A stretch of 64,000 bases of DNA from an uncultured Alphaproteobacteria bacterium (lineage in GTDB: Bacteria > Pseudomonadota > Alphaproteobacteria > Caulobacterales > Parvularculaceae). Location: positions 1 through 64,000 of the forward strand of contig CADEDN010000002.1 in assembly GCA_902826095.1 (NCBI GenBank). Reading direction: 5' to 3'. A model generated the notes under the pieces. It was not told where the DNA came from, searched no databases, and worked only from the letters and a program-made list of their open reading frames with translations. The position numbers were made by a program, and so were the translations under genes. Below, in pieces: positions 37,036-46,223 of the stretch. Position 1 is the first letter of the stretch. The number at the start of each line of letters is the position of its first letter.

Positions 37036-37731
37036 ATGAAACGCCTTGGCCTCATCGGCGGCGTCAGCCCGGAATCGACGGAGATCTATATCCGCCTGTT
37101 CAACAAGGCGGCGCGCGCTCGTCTTGGCGGCGAACATTCGGCGAATTTCATCGTCTGGTATATGGATTACGGTCGCATTATCGGCCTCTATCATGAGCGC
37201 GACTGGGAGCGGTTCCGCGCCGAATTCGTGAAGGCCGCCGATGCGCTAAAGCGCGCCGGCGCTGATGCGCTGATGATCGGCTCGAACACATCGCATCTCG
37301 CCGCCGACGCGGTGGCGAAGGCGACGGGATTGCCGCTCATTCACTTGCAGGACGCGCTCGCCGCGGCGATGGCGAAAGTCAGGTGCGTGAAGCCGTTGCT
37401 CTTCGGCACGCCTGTCGTGATGAGCGGCGAGTTCTATCGCGCGGAACTTGCGAAACGGTTTGACGGCGAACCTCAAATCCCGACGCAGGCCGAGCAGGAA
37501 AGCATCGCCGAAATTATCCTCGACGAACTATGCCGCGGCGTCGTCTCGCCCGCATCGCGTCGCTTGCTGCAGGACATCGTCCTATCCCATCCGACCGCTG
37601 ACGGCGTCATTCTCGGCTGCACCGAGCTTTCGATGATCCTGTCGGAGGGCGATTGCGAGGTCCCGGTTTTCGATACGACCGCGCTGCACGCCGCGGCGGG
37701 AATGGCGTTCGCCCTTGACGGGGAGCCGTGA
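37036..37731 (+). CDS. Aspartate/glutamate racemase family protein (SNT variant)
   Basis: The 231-aa protein has the racemase fold: GLIGGVSPESTEIYIRLFN at the start, then GSNTSHLAADAV, and VILGCTELSMIL near the end. The family uses two Cys; here the first motif is Ser83-Asn84-Thr85 in place of CNT, while the second Cys (Cys195) is present. E. coli YgeA-type enzymes with Thr at the first site are known to act mainly in one direction, so this may be a similar one-cysteine enzyme. It is inserted between lemA and the M48 protease gene, three bases before the latter. Confidence 0.85.
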   Translation: MKRLGLIGGVSPESTEIYIRLFNKAARARLGGEHSANFIVWYMDYGRIIGLYHERDWERFRAEFVKAADALKRAGADALMIGSNTSHLAADAVAKATGLPLIHLQDALAAAMAKVRCVKPLLFGTPVVMSGEFYRAELAKRFDGEPQIPTQAEQESIAEIILDELCRGVVSPASRRLLQDIVLSHPTADGVILGCTELSMILSEGDCEVPVFDTTALHAAAGMAFALDGEP

Positions 37732-37734
37732 GGC

Positions 37735-38700
37735 ATGGGCGCCTACGGCCTCGCCACTCACATCTGGAACAATAACCTCAAGTCGATCCTGCTGCTTGCG
37801 GGATTTCCGGTCTTGCTGCTGACGCTGATGTATGCGCTCTGCGTGCTTTATGTCGGCGTCGCAGTCGAGTTTTCGACGATTGAAGAGGGGTTGCGCCTCG
37901 CGCTTGATCAGCTCGGCCGGATTTGGCCCTTCGCGTTTCTTGCGGCGGGCGTATGGTTCCTCATCGCCTGGCTGTCGCATCAGTCACTCATCAATATGTC
38001 GACCGGCGCGCGCGGGCTGACCCGGCAGGAAGCGCCGGAACTCTACAACATGCTTGAAAATCTCTGCATTTCCCGCGGCGTTCCGATGCCGAAATTGCAG
38101 GTCATCGACACGCCGGCGCTGAACGCCTTCGCCAGCGGCGTCAGCGACAGGAATTATGCGATCACCCTTACACGCGGCATCGTCGAAGCGCTCGACCGCG
38201 CGGAGCTTGAAGCGGTGATGGCGCATGAGCTGACGCATATCCGCAATCGCGACGTGCGCCTCCTCATTATCGCGGTCATTTTCGTCGGCATCTTCTCGTT
38301 CTTCGGCGAATTGGTGTTCCGCAATATCTTCCGCACCGGCGTCAGGATCGGCGGGCACACTGAAAGCCGTAAGGGCGACAGCCGCGGCGGCGGCGTTTTG
38401 ATCCTCATCGCGATCGCGATGATCGCGATCGCCTATGTGCTCGCGATGGTGATCCGCTTTTCGCTGTCGCAAAAGCGCGAATTTCTCGCCGACGCGGGCG
38501 CTGTCGATCTGACGCGCAGACCGGACGGCATGATCTCCGCGCTGAAGAAAATCTCCGGGAGGTCGGAAATCGACGCGCCGGGCGAAGTGCGTCAGATGAT
38601 GATCGACAATTCGACGAATTTCGCCGGCCTCTTCGCGACGCATCCGTCAATAGAAAAGCGGATTTCGGCGCTGGAGAGCTATGCGGGCGGGACTCGTTAG
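37735..38700 (+). CDS. M48 family membrane metalloprotease (HtpX-like)
   Basis: The 321-aa protein has two N-terminal membrane helices, the zinc site VMAHELTHIRNRDVRLL (HExxH) and the third ligand Glu in QKREFLADAGAVDLTR, with two more helices between. These are the marks of HtpX-like quality-control proteases of the inner membrane. The pairing with lemA is common. The 3' end overlaps the convergent lipoprotein gene by four bases. Confidence 0.9.
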   Translation: MGAYGLATHIWNNNLKSILLLAGFPVLLLTLMYALCVLYVGVAVEFSTIEEGLRLALDQLGRIWPFAFLAAGVWFLIAWLSHQSLINMSTGARGLTRQEAPELYNMLENLCISRGVPMPKLQVIDTPALNAFASGVSDRNYAITLTRGIVEALDRAELEAVMAHELTHIRNRDVRLLIIAVIFVGIFSFFGELVFRNIFRTGVRIGGHTESRKGDSRGGGVLILIAIAMIAIAYVLAMVIRFSLSQKREFLADAGAVDLTRRPDGMISALKKISGRSEIDAPGEVRQMMIDNSTNFAGLFATHPSIEKRISALESYAGGTR

Positions 38701-39440
38701 CTTGTCGCCGCGTCGCGCGGAATTTGCAGCGCTTCCTCCGGAATATTGCATTCCTGCGAAATTACCGTCGTGCGCTGCAATTCGACGCCACTCCCTACGT
38801 CGATCTGGCGGGATGAAGCCGAATTCAGAACGCCGCAATAGTCGGTGAAATCGAAATATTGATTTTCGATCAGCTTTTTCTTCGGATCGGCGTCCGGATG
38901 GAGCGCCCGTATGTCGCGCCGGCGTTCGATCATGGAGTTCGTAGGGTTGATAAAGAGATAGGTTTCAAAACCATCGCTCAGCGTCGCTTTGACGACCCTG
39001 TACGCGATCCCGTCAAGCGTCTCATCGGCTTCGAGCGACAAGATATGACCTCGCTCGTCGAACTGATGCAAACCGAACAGGTTGAATTCGATGCCGTGCA
39101 GCAGCGCGGCGCGTCCGGCGTCGCTTGTTTCCGTGATCGGCGCGCCGGCGCCATTCTGCTGCCAAGATCCGGCGGCGTCGACGCCTTCGCTGAAGACAAG
39201 AGCATCATCGGCGTAAATATCGACACGCATTTGGCCATCCATTGCGCGATAGTCGCCGGTGACCGAAAAGGACGGCTCCAAGATTTCGACCCGCGTGCGA
39301 AGGTTCCTGACAGCCTCGATGGCTTCGGCCCCGCCTCTCGCGGCGGTGTGGCGCTCGATCAACGCCAAAAGGTTTCCCGGCGGCGAGGAAGCGCATCCTG
39401 TCGCCCATACGACGGACAATAGCGGAAACAGCAGCTTCAT
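38697..39440 (-). CDS. Lipoprotein of unknown function
   Basis: The 247-aa protein has a lipobox (SVVWATGCAS, Cys16) followed by AALIERHTAARGGAEAIEAV-like sequence (LIERHTAARGGAEAIEAVRN) of the kind seen before LolA/LolB-like beta-rich domains in outer-membrane lipoprotein-sorting relatives (RVEILEPSFSVTGDYRAMDG, then GIAYRVVKATLSDGFETYLF). The C-terminal 60 residues are not recognised. A LolA-fold lipoprotein is plausible but unproven. Confidence 0.6.
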   Translation of the reverse strand: MKLLFPLLSVVWATGCASSPPGNLLALIERHTAARGGAEAIEAVRNLRTRVEILEPSFSVTGDYRAMDGQMRVDIYADDALVFSEGVDAAGSWQQNGAGAPITETSDAGRAALLHGIEFNLFGLHQFDERGHILSLEADETLDGIAYRVVKATLSDGFETYLFINPTNSMIERRRDIRALHPDADPKKKLIENQYFDFTDYCGVLNSASSRQIDVGSGVELQRTTVISQECNIPEEALQIPRDAATS

Positions 39441-39496
39441 TGATCGGTCCCCATTGGGCGGTATGCGACACTTGTAGCGTCTCAGTCGCGTGCCGT

Positions 39497-41113
39497 CTAG
39501 TCGTATAATTGGCTCGGCAGCCAGGTCGCAAGTCCAGGCTCGAGCGCCAGCACGATCAACGCCAATATCTGTATCAGGATGAACGGAACGACGCCGCGAT
39601 AGATGTCGATTGTCTTCACTTCTGGCGGCGCGACGCCCCGCAGATAGAAAAGGGCAAAGCCGAAAGGCGGCGTCAGGAACGACGTCTGCAGGTTTATCGC
39701 CATCATCACGCCGAGCCAGACGGGGTCGACGCCCATCTTCAAGAGCGCCGGGGCGACCAGCGGCACAACGACAAGCGTGATCTCGATGAAGTCGAGGAAG
39801 AAGCCGAGGATGAACATGACGAACATGACGCCGATCATCGCACCGACAAGACCGCCCGGCAGCGACTCGAGCGCGCGATGAACGGCGTCGTCGCCGCCGA
39901 GGCCGCGAAAGACCAGAGAGAACATGGCGGCGCCGATGAGGATCGTGAACACCATCGACGTGATGCGCGCCGTCTGATCCGCGATCGGCCGAAGCGATTT
40001 CTCCCGCGCAAGGGCCGTCGCGCTGGCGATGACGCCCCAGGGGACAATCGCGCAGAGGGCGACGGCGGCGAAGACGGCGATGCGCTCAACCTCCGATGGC
40101 GCGTCGCGACCAAGCCTCAGGTCGACGAACGTCGTCAGCGCCAGCAGCACGATGATCGCGAGCGCGGAAATCTGAACGGCGGCCCGCCCGAAGAATAGCC
40201 CGTTCTTCGGCGCGAGCCTTGCGCCGGCGATCAACAAAGCGCCGATCGCGCCGACGCTTGCCGCTTCTGTCGGCGTCGCAATTCCGCCGAGGATCGAGCC
40301 GAGCACGGCGACGATCAGCAGGAGCGGCGCCGGCAAAACCCGAAGCGCAGCAAGCCAGACCTCCCTGCCGGTTCCGATTTCGGCCGCCGGGATTGCGGGC
40401 ATTTTCCTGCCGTCGAAAATCGCGACCAGCGTCAGATAGGAAATGTAGAGCCCGACCAGCATGAGGCCGGGCAGGAGCGCGCCGGCGAAAAGATCGCCGA
40501 CCGAAATTGTCCGCGGCGCGAAGCTTCCAAGCTCCAGCTGCGCCTTCTGATAGGCGTTCGAAATGACGTCGCCGAGGAGAATCAGCACGATTGACGGCGG
40601 AATGATCTGGCCGAGGGTCCCCGCCGCCGCGATCGAGCCGCAGGCGAGCGACTTGTCGTAGCCGCGCTTCATCATCGTCGGCAGGCTGAGCAATCCCATG
40701 GTGACGACGGTCGCGCCGACAATCCCTGTTGAGGCGGCGAGGAGCGCGCCGACAAGCATGACGGAAATGCCGAGCCCGCCGCGCAAGGAACCAAAAAGCT
40801 TGGCCATTTCCTCGAGCAATTCCTCGGCGATTTTCGCTTTTTCGAGGATTACTCCCATCAGGATGAACATCGGCACGGCGATGAGGCTTGCATTGTTGAC
40901 AGCGCCGAAAATCCGCTGCGGCAGTGGACGGATGTAACCGAGGTCGAACACGCCGAAGGCGAGCCCGAGCGCCGCAAAGATGAGAGCCGTGCCGGCGAGG
41001 CTGAACGCGACCGGATAGCCGGCCAGAATGAACAGACAGAGCGCGACAATCATCGCGACGTCGAGCCACGGCGCGACGCCGCAAAGGCAAAGACCGTGCG
41101 CGCCAGCCTCCAT
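39497..41113 (-). CDS. dctM: TRAP transporter large permease (DctM)
   Basis: DctM is the channel of TRAP transporters, which take up organic acids using a sodium gradient. The 538-aa protein begins with a hydrophobic helix (VAMIVALCLFILAGYPVAFS), has the conserved region KIAEELLEEMAKLFGSLRGG and later NLQTSFLTPPFGFALFYLRG, which are DctM signatures. A long loop (about residues 300-380) makes it larger than the usual 430 aa. It follows dctQ by three bases and is the third gene of the DctP-DctQ-DctM order. Confidence 0.92.
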   Translation of the reverse strand: MEAGAHGLCLCGVAPWLDVAMIVALCLFILAGYPVAFSLAGTALIFAALGLAFGVFDLGYIRPLPQRIFGAVNNASLIAVPMFILMGVILEKAKIAEELLEEMAKLFGSLRGGLGISVMLVGALLAASTGIVGATVVTMGLLSLPTMMKRGYDKSLACGSIAAAGTLGQIIPPSIVLILLGDVISNAYQKAQLELGSFAPRTISVGDLFAGALLPGLMLVGLYISYLTLVAIFDGRKMPAIPAAEIGTGREVWLAALRVLPAPLLLIVAVLGSILGGIATPTEAASVGAIGALLIAGARLAPKNGLFFGRAAVQISALAIIVLLALTTFVDLRLGRDAPSEVERIAVFAAVALCAIVPWGVIASATALAREKSLRPIADQTARITSMVFTILIGAAMFSLVFRGLGGDDAVHRALESLPGGLVGAMIGVMFVMFILGFFLDFIEITLVVVPLVAPALLKMGVDPVWLGVMMAINLQTSFLTPPFGFALFYLRGVAPPEVKTIDIYRGVVPFILIQILALIVLALEPGLATWLPSQLYD

Positions 41114-41116
41114 CGC

Positions 41117-41896
41117 TCAGGCGCCCTTCGATCGAATCGTTTGCGCCGCGCGCGTCGCGGCGACGAAACCGGCAAGCGCGAGAAGCGTCAGATAAATCGG
41201 GATCAGCGTCTTGAGAAGGTAAACGCCCTGCACGCCGGATTGCTCCATCGAGCCCTCCCGGACCGCCCACGAATTGGCGACATAGGGGCCAGCGGCCCAA
41301 AGCGCGACGAAGCAGAACGGAAACAGGAAGAGATAGGTTCCGGCGAGATCGATCATCGCCTTTTTTCGCGGGCTCGCCTCGCGATAGAAAATGTCGACCC
41401 TGACGTGATCGTCTGTCAGGAGCGCGTAACCGCCGGCGAGCAGGAAGACGGCGCCGTGCAAATAGGTGACGCTCTCTTGCATCGCGATGAAATTGATCCC
41501 GAACACGTAACGCATGATGACCGCCGTGAACTGCACGAGCGCCATCGCGAGAATGAGGTAGAGGGAGAGCCTGCCAACGCGGCGGACAAGCGTGGAAAAG
41601 GCGGCCGCGAGACGGTGCGCGAGTTTTTCAGCGCCGACCGCAAGGGTCAGGCAGAAAATGGCGAGGACTCCGGCGCCGGCGGTCGCGACAAAACCCGGCG
41701 TCATTTTCGGCGGACTGAGATCCACCGCGAGAATGGCGAAGATGACCGCGGCGGCGGTGACGATCAGCGTCGCGGCGAGCCAGAGGGCCGCGCTCGGCGC
41801 GTTATTGCGCGCAAGCGAACCCAGCGGAAGCATCATCAGCGGAAAGAGCGCGCCTGCCGCCAGCCAGTTCAGCATGTCGCCGATCATCGTGAGCAT
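41117..41896 (-). CDS. dctQ: TRAP transporter small permease (DctQ), enlarged
   Basis: DctQ is the small membrane subunit. The conserved part is the last 150 residues (FTAVIMRYVFGINFIAMQES, GAVFLLAGGYALLTDDHVRV, DIFYRE), giving four helices. Here it is preceded by about 100 residues with three extra membrane helices, so the 259-aa protein is longer than the usual 160-180. The ATG at 41896 comes two bases after the dctP stop; a frame extending to 41959 overlaps dctP and is unlikely. Confidence 0.88.
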   Translation of the reverse strand: MLTMIGDMLNWLAAGALFPLMMLPLGSLARNNAPSAALWLAATLIVTAAAVIFAILAVDLSPPKMTPGFVATAGAGVLAIFCLTLAVGAEKLAHRLAAAFSTLVRRVGRLSLYLILAMALVQFTAVIMRYVFGINFIAMQESVTYLHGAVFLLAGGYALLTDDHVRVDIFYREASPRKKAMIDLAGTYLFLFPFCFVALWAAGPYVANSWAVREGSMEQSGVQGVYLLKTLIPIYLTLLALAGFVAATRAAQTIRSKGA

Positions 41897-41898
41897 CG

Positions 41899-43005
41899 TC
41901 AAAACGAAAAAACCGTTCGGCGCGCCGTCAAGAACGCCTCGTCGGAAATCTCGCTCCATTTCTGCGTCTTGAGCAGAGAGGTCTTGTAGCTCTCGAACAC
42001 GCGGCGCGTGATGTCGTCGCTGGCGGCGGCCTCCTCAAGGACGATCTTCGATTCGCGCGCGAGCGCGGCGAGCACGTCGTCCGGCTGTTTCCTCACTTCG
42101 ACGCCGTGGTCCTTGATGAGCTGCTCGAGCGCAACGCCATTGTAATGTGTGAATTCAGCGAGGCAGAGATGATTGACGGCCCGGCAGGCGTGTTTGACGA
42201 TCGCCTGTTCTTGCGCATTCAGCGAATTCCAGACATCGAGATTGACACCAACAGCGGTCTGCGCGCCCGGTTCATGAAAGCCCGGCCAGTAATAATACTT
42301 CGCTTCGCGATAGAAACCGAAGGCGAGATCGTTCCACGGCCCGACCCATTCGGCGCCGTCAATGGCGCCGGATTGCAACGCCGCGTAGATCTCGCCGCCC
42401 GGGAGAGAGACGGCGGAGGCGCCGATGCGGCGCAGCACCTCGCCGCCGACGCCTGGCATTCTGATCTTCATTCCACGCAAATCTTCGAGCGAGTTGATCG
42501 GACGCTTGAACCATCCGGCGAGCTGATGGCCCGTGTTGCCGGCGATGAAGGGCTTGATATTGAATTTCGCCGACAGCTCATCCCACAATTGCTGTCCGCC
42601 GCCGAACTCCGTCCACCCCATGATTTCCGACGACGTCATGCCGAAGGGCACAGCGGTGAAAAATGGAAAGGCCTTTGACTTGCCGGCCCAGTAATATTCC
42701 GCGCCGTGATACATGTCGGCGGAGCCGGTCGAGACGGCGTCAAAACTGTCAAAGGCGCCGACCAGCTCGCCGGCGGAGAAGACGCGAACCCGCATGGCGC
42801 CGGCCGACATCTCGTTGATGAATTTCGCGACATTTTCGGCGGCCGTGCCGAGGCCTGGAAAATCCTTCGGCCAGGTTGTCACCATTTTGAGCTCGCGCTC
42901 GCGGATCGCGCCTGCGGCGAGCGGCAATCCTTCCGGCGTCCCGCAATCGCAGGCGGCGGTGAGGCCGAGCGCGCCGCCGGCGAGAATATGTCGTCGACTG
43001 ATCAG
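41899..43005 (-). CDS. dctP: TRAP transporter substrate-binding lipoprotein (DctP)
   Basis: DctP binds the solute in the periplasm. The mature part (368 aa in all) has the family signature TWPKDFPGLGTAAENVAKFI, MKIRMPGVGGEVLRRIGASA and GGEIYAALQSGAIDGAEWVG. Without upstream extension the protein would start at a TTG (42927) and lack any export signal. Reading on in the same frame gives SRRHILAGGALGLTAACDCG, a Tat-like signal with a lipobox at Cys19; the only usable start before it is a CTG at 43005, nine bases after GAGGGG. An acidic or keto-acid substrate is likely, but which cannot be read. Confidence 0.85.
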   Translation of the reverse strand: MISRRHILAGGALGLTAACDCGTPEGLPLAAGAIRERELKMVTTWPKDFPGLGTAAENVAKFINEMSAGAMRVRVFSAGELVGAFDSFDAVSTGSADMYHGAEYYWAGKSKAFPFFTAVPFGMTSSEIMGWTEFGGGQQLWDELSAKFNIKPFIAGNTGHQLAGWFKRPINSLEDLRGMKIRMPGVGGEVLRRIGASAVSLPGGEIYAALQSGAIDGAEWVGPWNDLAFGFYREAKYYYWPGFHEPGAQTAVGVNLDVWNSLNAQEQAIVKHACRAVNHLCLAEFTHYNGVALEQLIKDHGVEVRKQPDDVLAALARESKIVLEEAAASDDITRRVFESYKTSLLKTQKWSEISDEAFLTARRTVFSF

Positions 43006-43066
43006 GGATCAAAGCCCCTCCCATGGCGGGCGGGAGAATGGCTTGAACTGCAGGCGATGGAAAGGG

Positions 43067-43825
43067 TCAGGCCTTGGCGTTCGTCATTCGCGTCCAGCCG
43101 CCGGCGGTCAGGCGTTCGAGCGGCTGATAGGATTTCTTGTAATCCATTTTAGGCGAGCCGTCGACCCAATAGCCGAGATAGACATAAGAGAGACCAAGAT
43201 CGCGGGCGAGCGCGACATGGTCGAGGATCATATAGGCGCCAAGGCTTCGCGCGGATTCTTCCGGTTCGAAGAACGAATAGACCATCGACAATCCATCGCC
43301 GAGACGGTCCGTCAACGCGCAAGCGACGAGCGCCTCGTCGCCATCCTCGGTCTGGCGCCAATATTCGATCAGGATCGTGTCGACCGCCGTCTCCTCGATC
43401 ATTGAGGCGTAATCGAGCACCGTCATCTCGGCCATCCCGCCGTCCTGGTGTCGCGCGTCGAGATAGGCGCGCAGCACCGAAAACTGATCGCTCGTCGCGC
43501 GCGGCGCCCGCATCCTCCGGACGAGATCGCCATTGCGACTGACGATGCGGCGGCGCGAACGCGTCAGGTCGAACTCGCCGACGACGACGCGCACCGGCGT
43601 GCACGCCCTGCAGCCGTCGCAGGCCGGCATATAGATAATATTCTGCGAGCGGCGAAATCCGCGTCCGGACAAAGCGGAGTTCAGCGTCGGCGCCGAAGGC
43701 CCGCCGAGATAGGCGAACACTTTGCGCTCCATCCGGCCCCGCAGATAAGGGCAGGGCGACGGCGCGGTGATATAGAAATCCCCGCCATCAAGGCCCAGCC
43801 GGCGGGAGATTTCCTCGTTGCGCAT
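43067..43825 (-). CDS. bpt: Aspartate/glutamate leucyltransferase
   Basis: Bpt adds leucine to N-terminal Asp or Glu, creating an N-degron for ClpS/ClpAP. The 252-aa protein has the ATE/Bpt N-terminal half with the Cys cluster (APSPCPYLRGRMERKVFAY, YMPACDGCRACTPVRV) and C-terminal LGYWVDGSPKMDYKKSYQPL. The length matches the bacterial enzyme. It is about 60 bases after dctP's presumed start and is probably separately transcribed. No clpS lies in the window. Confidence 0.93.
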   Translation of the reverse strand: MRNEEISRRLGLDGGDFYITAPSPCPYLRGRMERKVFAYLGGPSAPTLNSALSGRGFRRSQNIIYMPACDGCRACTPVRVVVGEFDLTRSRRRIVSRNGDLVRRMRAPRATSDQFSVLRAYLDARHQDGGMAEMTVLDYASMIEETAVDTILIEYWRQTEDGDEALVACALTDRLGDGLSMVYSFFEPEESARSLGAYMILDHVALARDLGLSYVYLGYWVDGSPKMDYKKSYQPLERLTAGGWTRMTNAKA

Positions 43826-43998
43826 ATCTTGACCCTAAGCCCTGAATCTTAGCGGCCGATTAGCGTCCGGGCAATCTCGGTTCATGCCTGTCAACGAAAT
43901 GGTTGCGTTCGCCTCGTTCGGCCAGGGCGACCGGCAGGCTTGACCCTCGCGGCGGGCAAAGAATGCGGACTGCGGGCCTGCCAATGGGGCGATCGCCG

Positions 43999-44190
43999 CT
44001 ACTTTGGGCCGATCGCCGCAGCGACAAACTTGTCGAGTTCGTGCAGCGTCTGCAGACGCGTTTCGCTTGTCGAGAGCCAGTGATCGCCATTCTTCTGTTT
44101 GATGAAGGTGACGGTCTTGCCGGCCTTTTTGAGCTCATTCTCCATCCTGATGCTCTGGCCGATCGGAACAACCGTATGATTGCGCGACAC
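43999..44190 (-). pseudogene. C-terminal remnant of an S9 family peptidase
   Basis: This 63-residue frame is the tail of a prolyl oligopeptidase-type hydrolase: HTVVPIGQSIRMENELKKAG and then KQKNGDHWLSTSETRLQTL carry the catalytic-His segment (GDHWLS), ending LDKFVAAAIG. The nucleophile and acid parts and about 550 residues are missing. It starts with a GTG directly after the SLC13 stop codon (TGAGTG). It is most simply a 5'-deleted gene left beside the transporter; expression as a small protein is unlikely. Confidence 0.65.
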
Positions 44191-46068
44191 TCAAAGCCGC
44201 CCAATTGACTCAAAATAGATCGGCGCGACGAGCGAATAGACAACCCAGATAAGTATCAGCATCGGGCCGCCCACCCTCAAATAGTCCCGGAACGTATAGT
44301 GGCCCGGCGACATCACGAGGAGGTTCGTCTGATATCCGATCGGCGTCGCGAAGGGGCAGTTCGCGCCGTAGATGACGGTGAGCGCGAGCGCCCATGGGTC
44401 GACTCCCGCGACTTTCGCGGCGCTGATCGCGATGGGAACGAGCAGCGCGATTGTCGCGTTGTTGGAGAGGACATTGGTGACGCCGGCGCTGATGATGAAC
44501 ATCGCGGAGAGCAGCGCGGCGGGCCCGAAATTATGCGCAATCGGGGCGATTGCTCCGCCGATGAGGGCGGCGCCGCCGGTCGCTTCTAGCACGTGTCCCA
44601 TGGCGAGCGACGAACCGATCAACAGATAGATGCGCTTGTCGAAAGCGCGCGCCGCCTGACGAATGTTGAGGCAGCCGAGCGCCAGCATCGCGAAGACGCC
44701 GCAAAGCGCCGAAATGCCGATCGGCAACACGTCAAGCGCCGCAATGACGACGACGATCACGAAGATGATGCTTGAGAGAACTGCGCTGCGCGGCGCGGGC
44801 AGGCCGGTCATCGAGGCTTCCATCAGGAGGACGTCGCGGTCCAAGCGCAGCGTCCGGATGTTTTCGAGCGGACCGAGAATCAGCAAAACGTCTCCCGCTT
44901 CAAGGCGGATGCTGCTGATTGGTTCACGGATCATACGGCTGCGCCGCTCGACGCCGAGGATCACGCAATTGGTCTGATAGTGAAATCCGATCTGGCCGAT
45001 CGTGCGCCCGATCATGCGCGACGCCGGCGCGACGACCGCCTCGACCAGCGTCAGCTGCGCGCGCGGCGCTCTTGGATCGTCCTCGTCGAGATCGACCTCG
45101 GACAGCGCATCGCCGAGAATTTCCGGCCGTTCCTTCAGCAGCTTCGTCAACACATCGCGCGTCGCCGCAATGATGACCAGATCGCCGAAGGCGAACTGAA
45201 ATTCATCATAGGGCGGCAAAATCGCTTCCTCGCGACGCTGCACCATGCGCACCGTGATGTTCGGCAAGTCAGGGAAGAGCCCGCCGACAGGGCCCTTTCC
45301 GAGCAGGAAGTGCCCGCGATTGATTTCAAATTGCGCAATAAACTGTTTGTTTTCACGCTCCACCTCGGCGTCCTGTAGACCGCGCTTGGGCAGCAACATG
45401 CGGCCGACGGTCGAGAGATAAAGAACGCCGACGCCGGCGATAACGACCCCGAGCGGCGTAAGATCGAAAAACTTGATCTCATCGCCGGTCGCATTGTGAT
45501 AGACGCCCGCCGCAAGGACATTGGTCGATGATCCGATCAGGGTCGTCATCCCGCCAAGCAGCGCGAAATAGGATAGCGGCATCATCACGCGTGAAGGGGC
45601 GATGCGGCCAGACGATGCGATCGCGGCGACAATCGGCAGGAACATCACCACGACCGGCGTGTCATTGATGAATGAACTCGCAAAGAGAGCGAGCAGCAAA
45701 ACGAGCGCGAGGACGAACTTCCGGAACCGCCCCGCGACCCCGACGAGGAGGCGTGTCGGCAATTCCATCGCCCCGGAAAGGAAGAGCCCCTGGCTCAGCA
45801 TCAGGAGGCACATGATGGCGAGAAGCGCGGGATCGGCGAATCCCTCCAGGATCGTCGCTGTTGTTATCGCTGCGGCGCCGTCCGGCCGAAAAAGCGGGGC
45901 GAATTCGAAAAGAACGAGAAAGGCGGCGACGGTCGCGACGGAAATCAGCTCCATCGAGAATCGTTCGCTGGCGAACGCGCCGATCGCCGCGCTCAAAATC
46001 GCCAGCGACGCCCACATCTGCCATGGCGACGCGGCGAGGAAGGCGATCAGTCTGTCGGCGATCTCCAT
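44191..46068 (-). CDS. SLC13-family transporter with RCK_C domains
   Basis: The 625-aa protein has about eleven membrane helices in two blocks (residues 1-200 and 405-625) around a cytoplasmic region with two TrkA-C (RCK_C) regulatory domains (about residues 210-395; GDLVIIAATRDVLTKLLKER, LEAGDVLLILGPLENIRTL). SLC13/DASS members carry dicarboxylates, sulfate or related anions with sodium; this RCK_C-bearing subgroup is often linked to sulfate. The substrate is not certain. It is monocistronic on its side, 155 bases from the divergent flavin reductase. Confidence 0.85.
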   Translation of the reverse strand: MEIADRLIAFLAASPWQMWASLAILSAAIGAFASERFSMELISVATVAAFLVLFEFAPLFRPDGAAAITTATILEGFADPALLAIMCLLMLSQGLFLSGAMELPTRLLVGVAGRFRKFVLALVLLLALFASSFINDTPVVVMFLPIVAAIASSGRIAPSRVMMPLSYFALLGGMTTLIGSSTNVLAAGVYHNATGDEIKFFDLTPLGVVIAGVGVLYLSTVGRMLLPKRGLQDAEVERENKQFIAQFEINRGHFLLGKGPVGGLFPDLPNITVRMVQRREEAILPPYDEFQFAFGDLVIIAATRDVLTKLLKERPEILGDALSEVDLDEDDPRAPRAQLTLVEAVVAPASRMIGRTIGQIGFHYQTNCVILGVERRSRMIREPISSIRLEAGDVLLILGPLENIRTLRLDRDVLLMEASMTGLPAPRSAVLSSIIFVIVVVIAALDVLPIGISALCGVFAMLALGCLNIRQAARAFDKRIYLLIGSSLAMGHVLEATGGAALIGGAIAPIAHNFGPAALLSAMFIISAGVTNVLSNNATIALLVPIAISAAKVAGVDPWALALTVIYGANCPFATPIGYQTNLLVMSPGHYTFRDYLRVGGPMLILIWVVYSLVAPIYFESIGRL

Positions 46069-46223
46069 CCGGGTCCTTTTCGCGACGGCGCGCCGTGCTT
46101 TTTATTTGCCGCAATTGATGCTAACGGCGCAAGCAGGCCCTGCGAGGTTATGTTGTATCATTTCCGGTCGCCAGTTCTCGTCACTGAGCCAACGCTGCGC
46201 GCGGCGGGCGCAAGGCGCTATAC

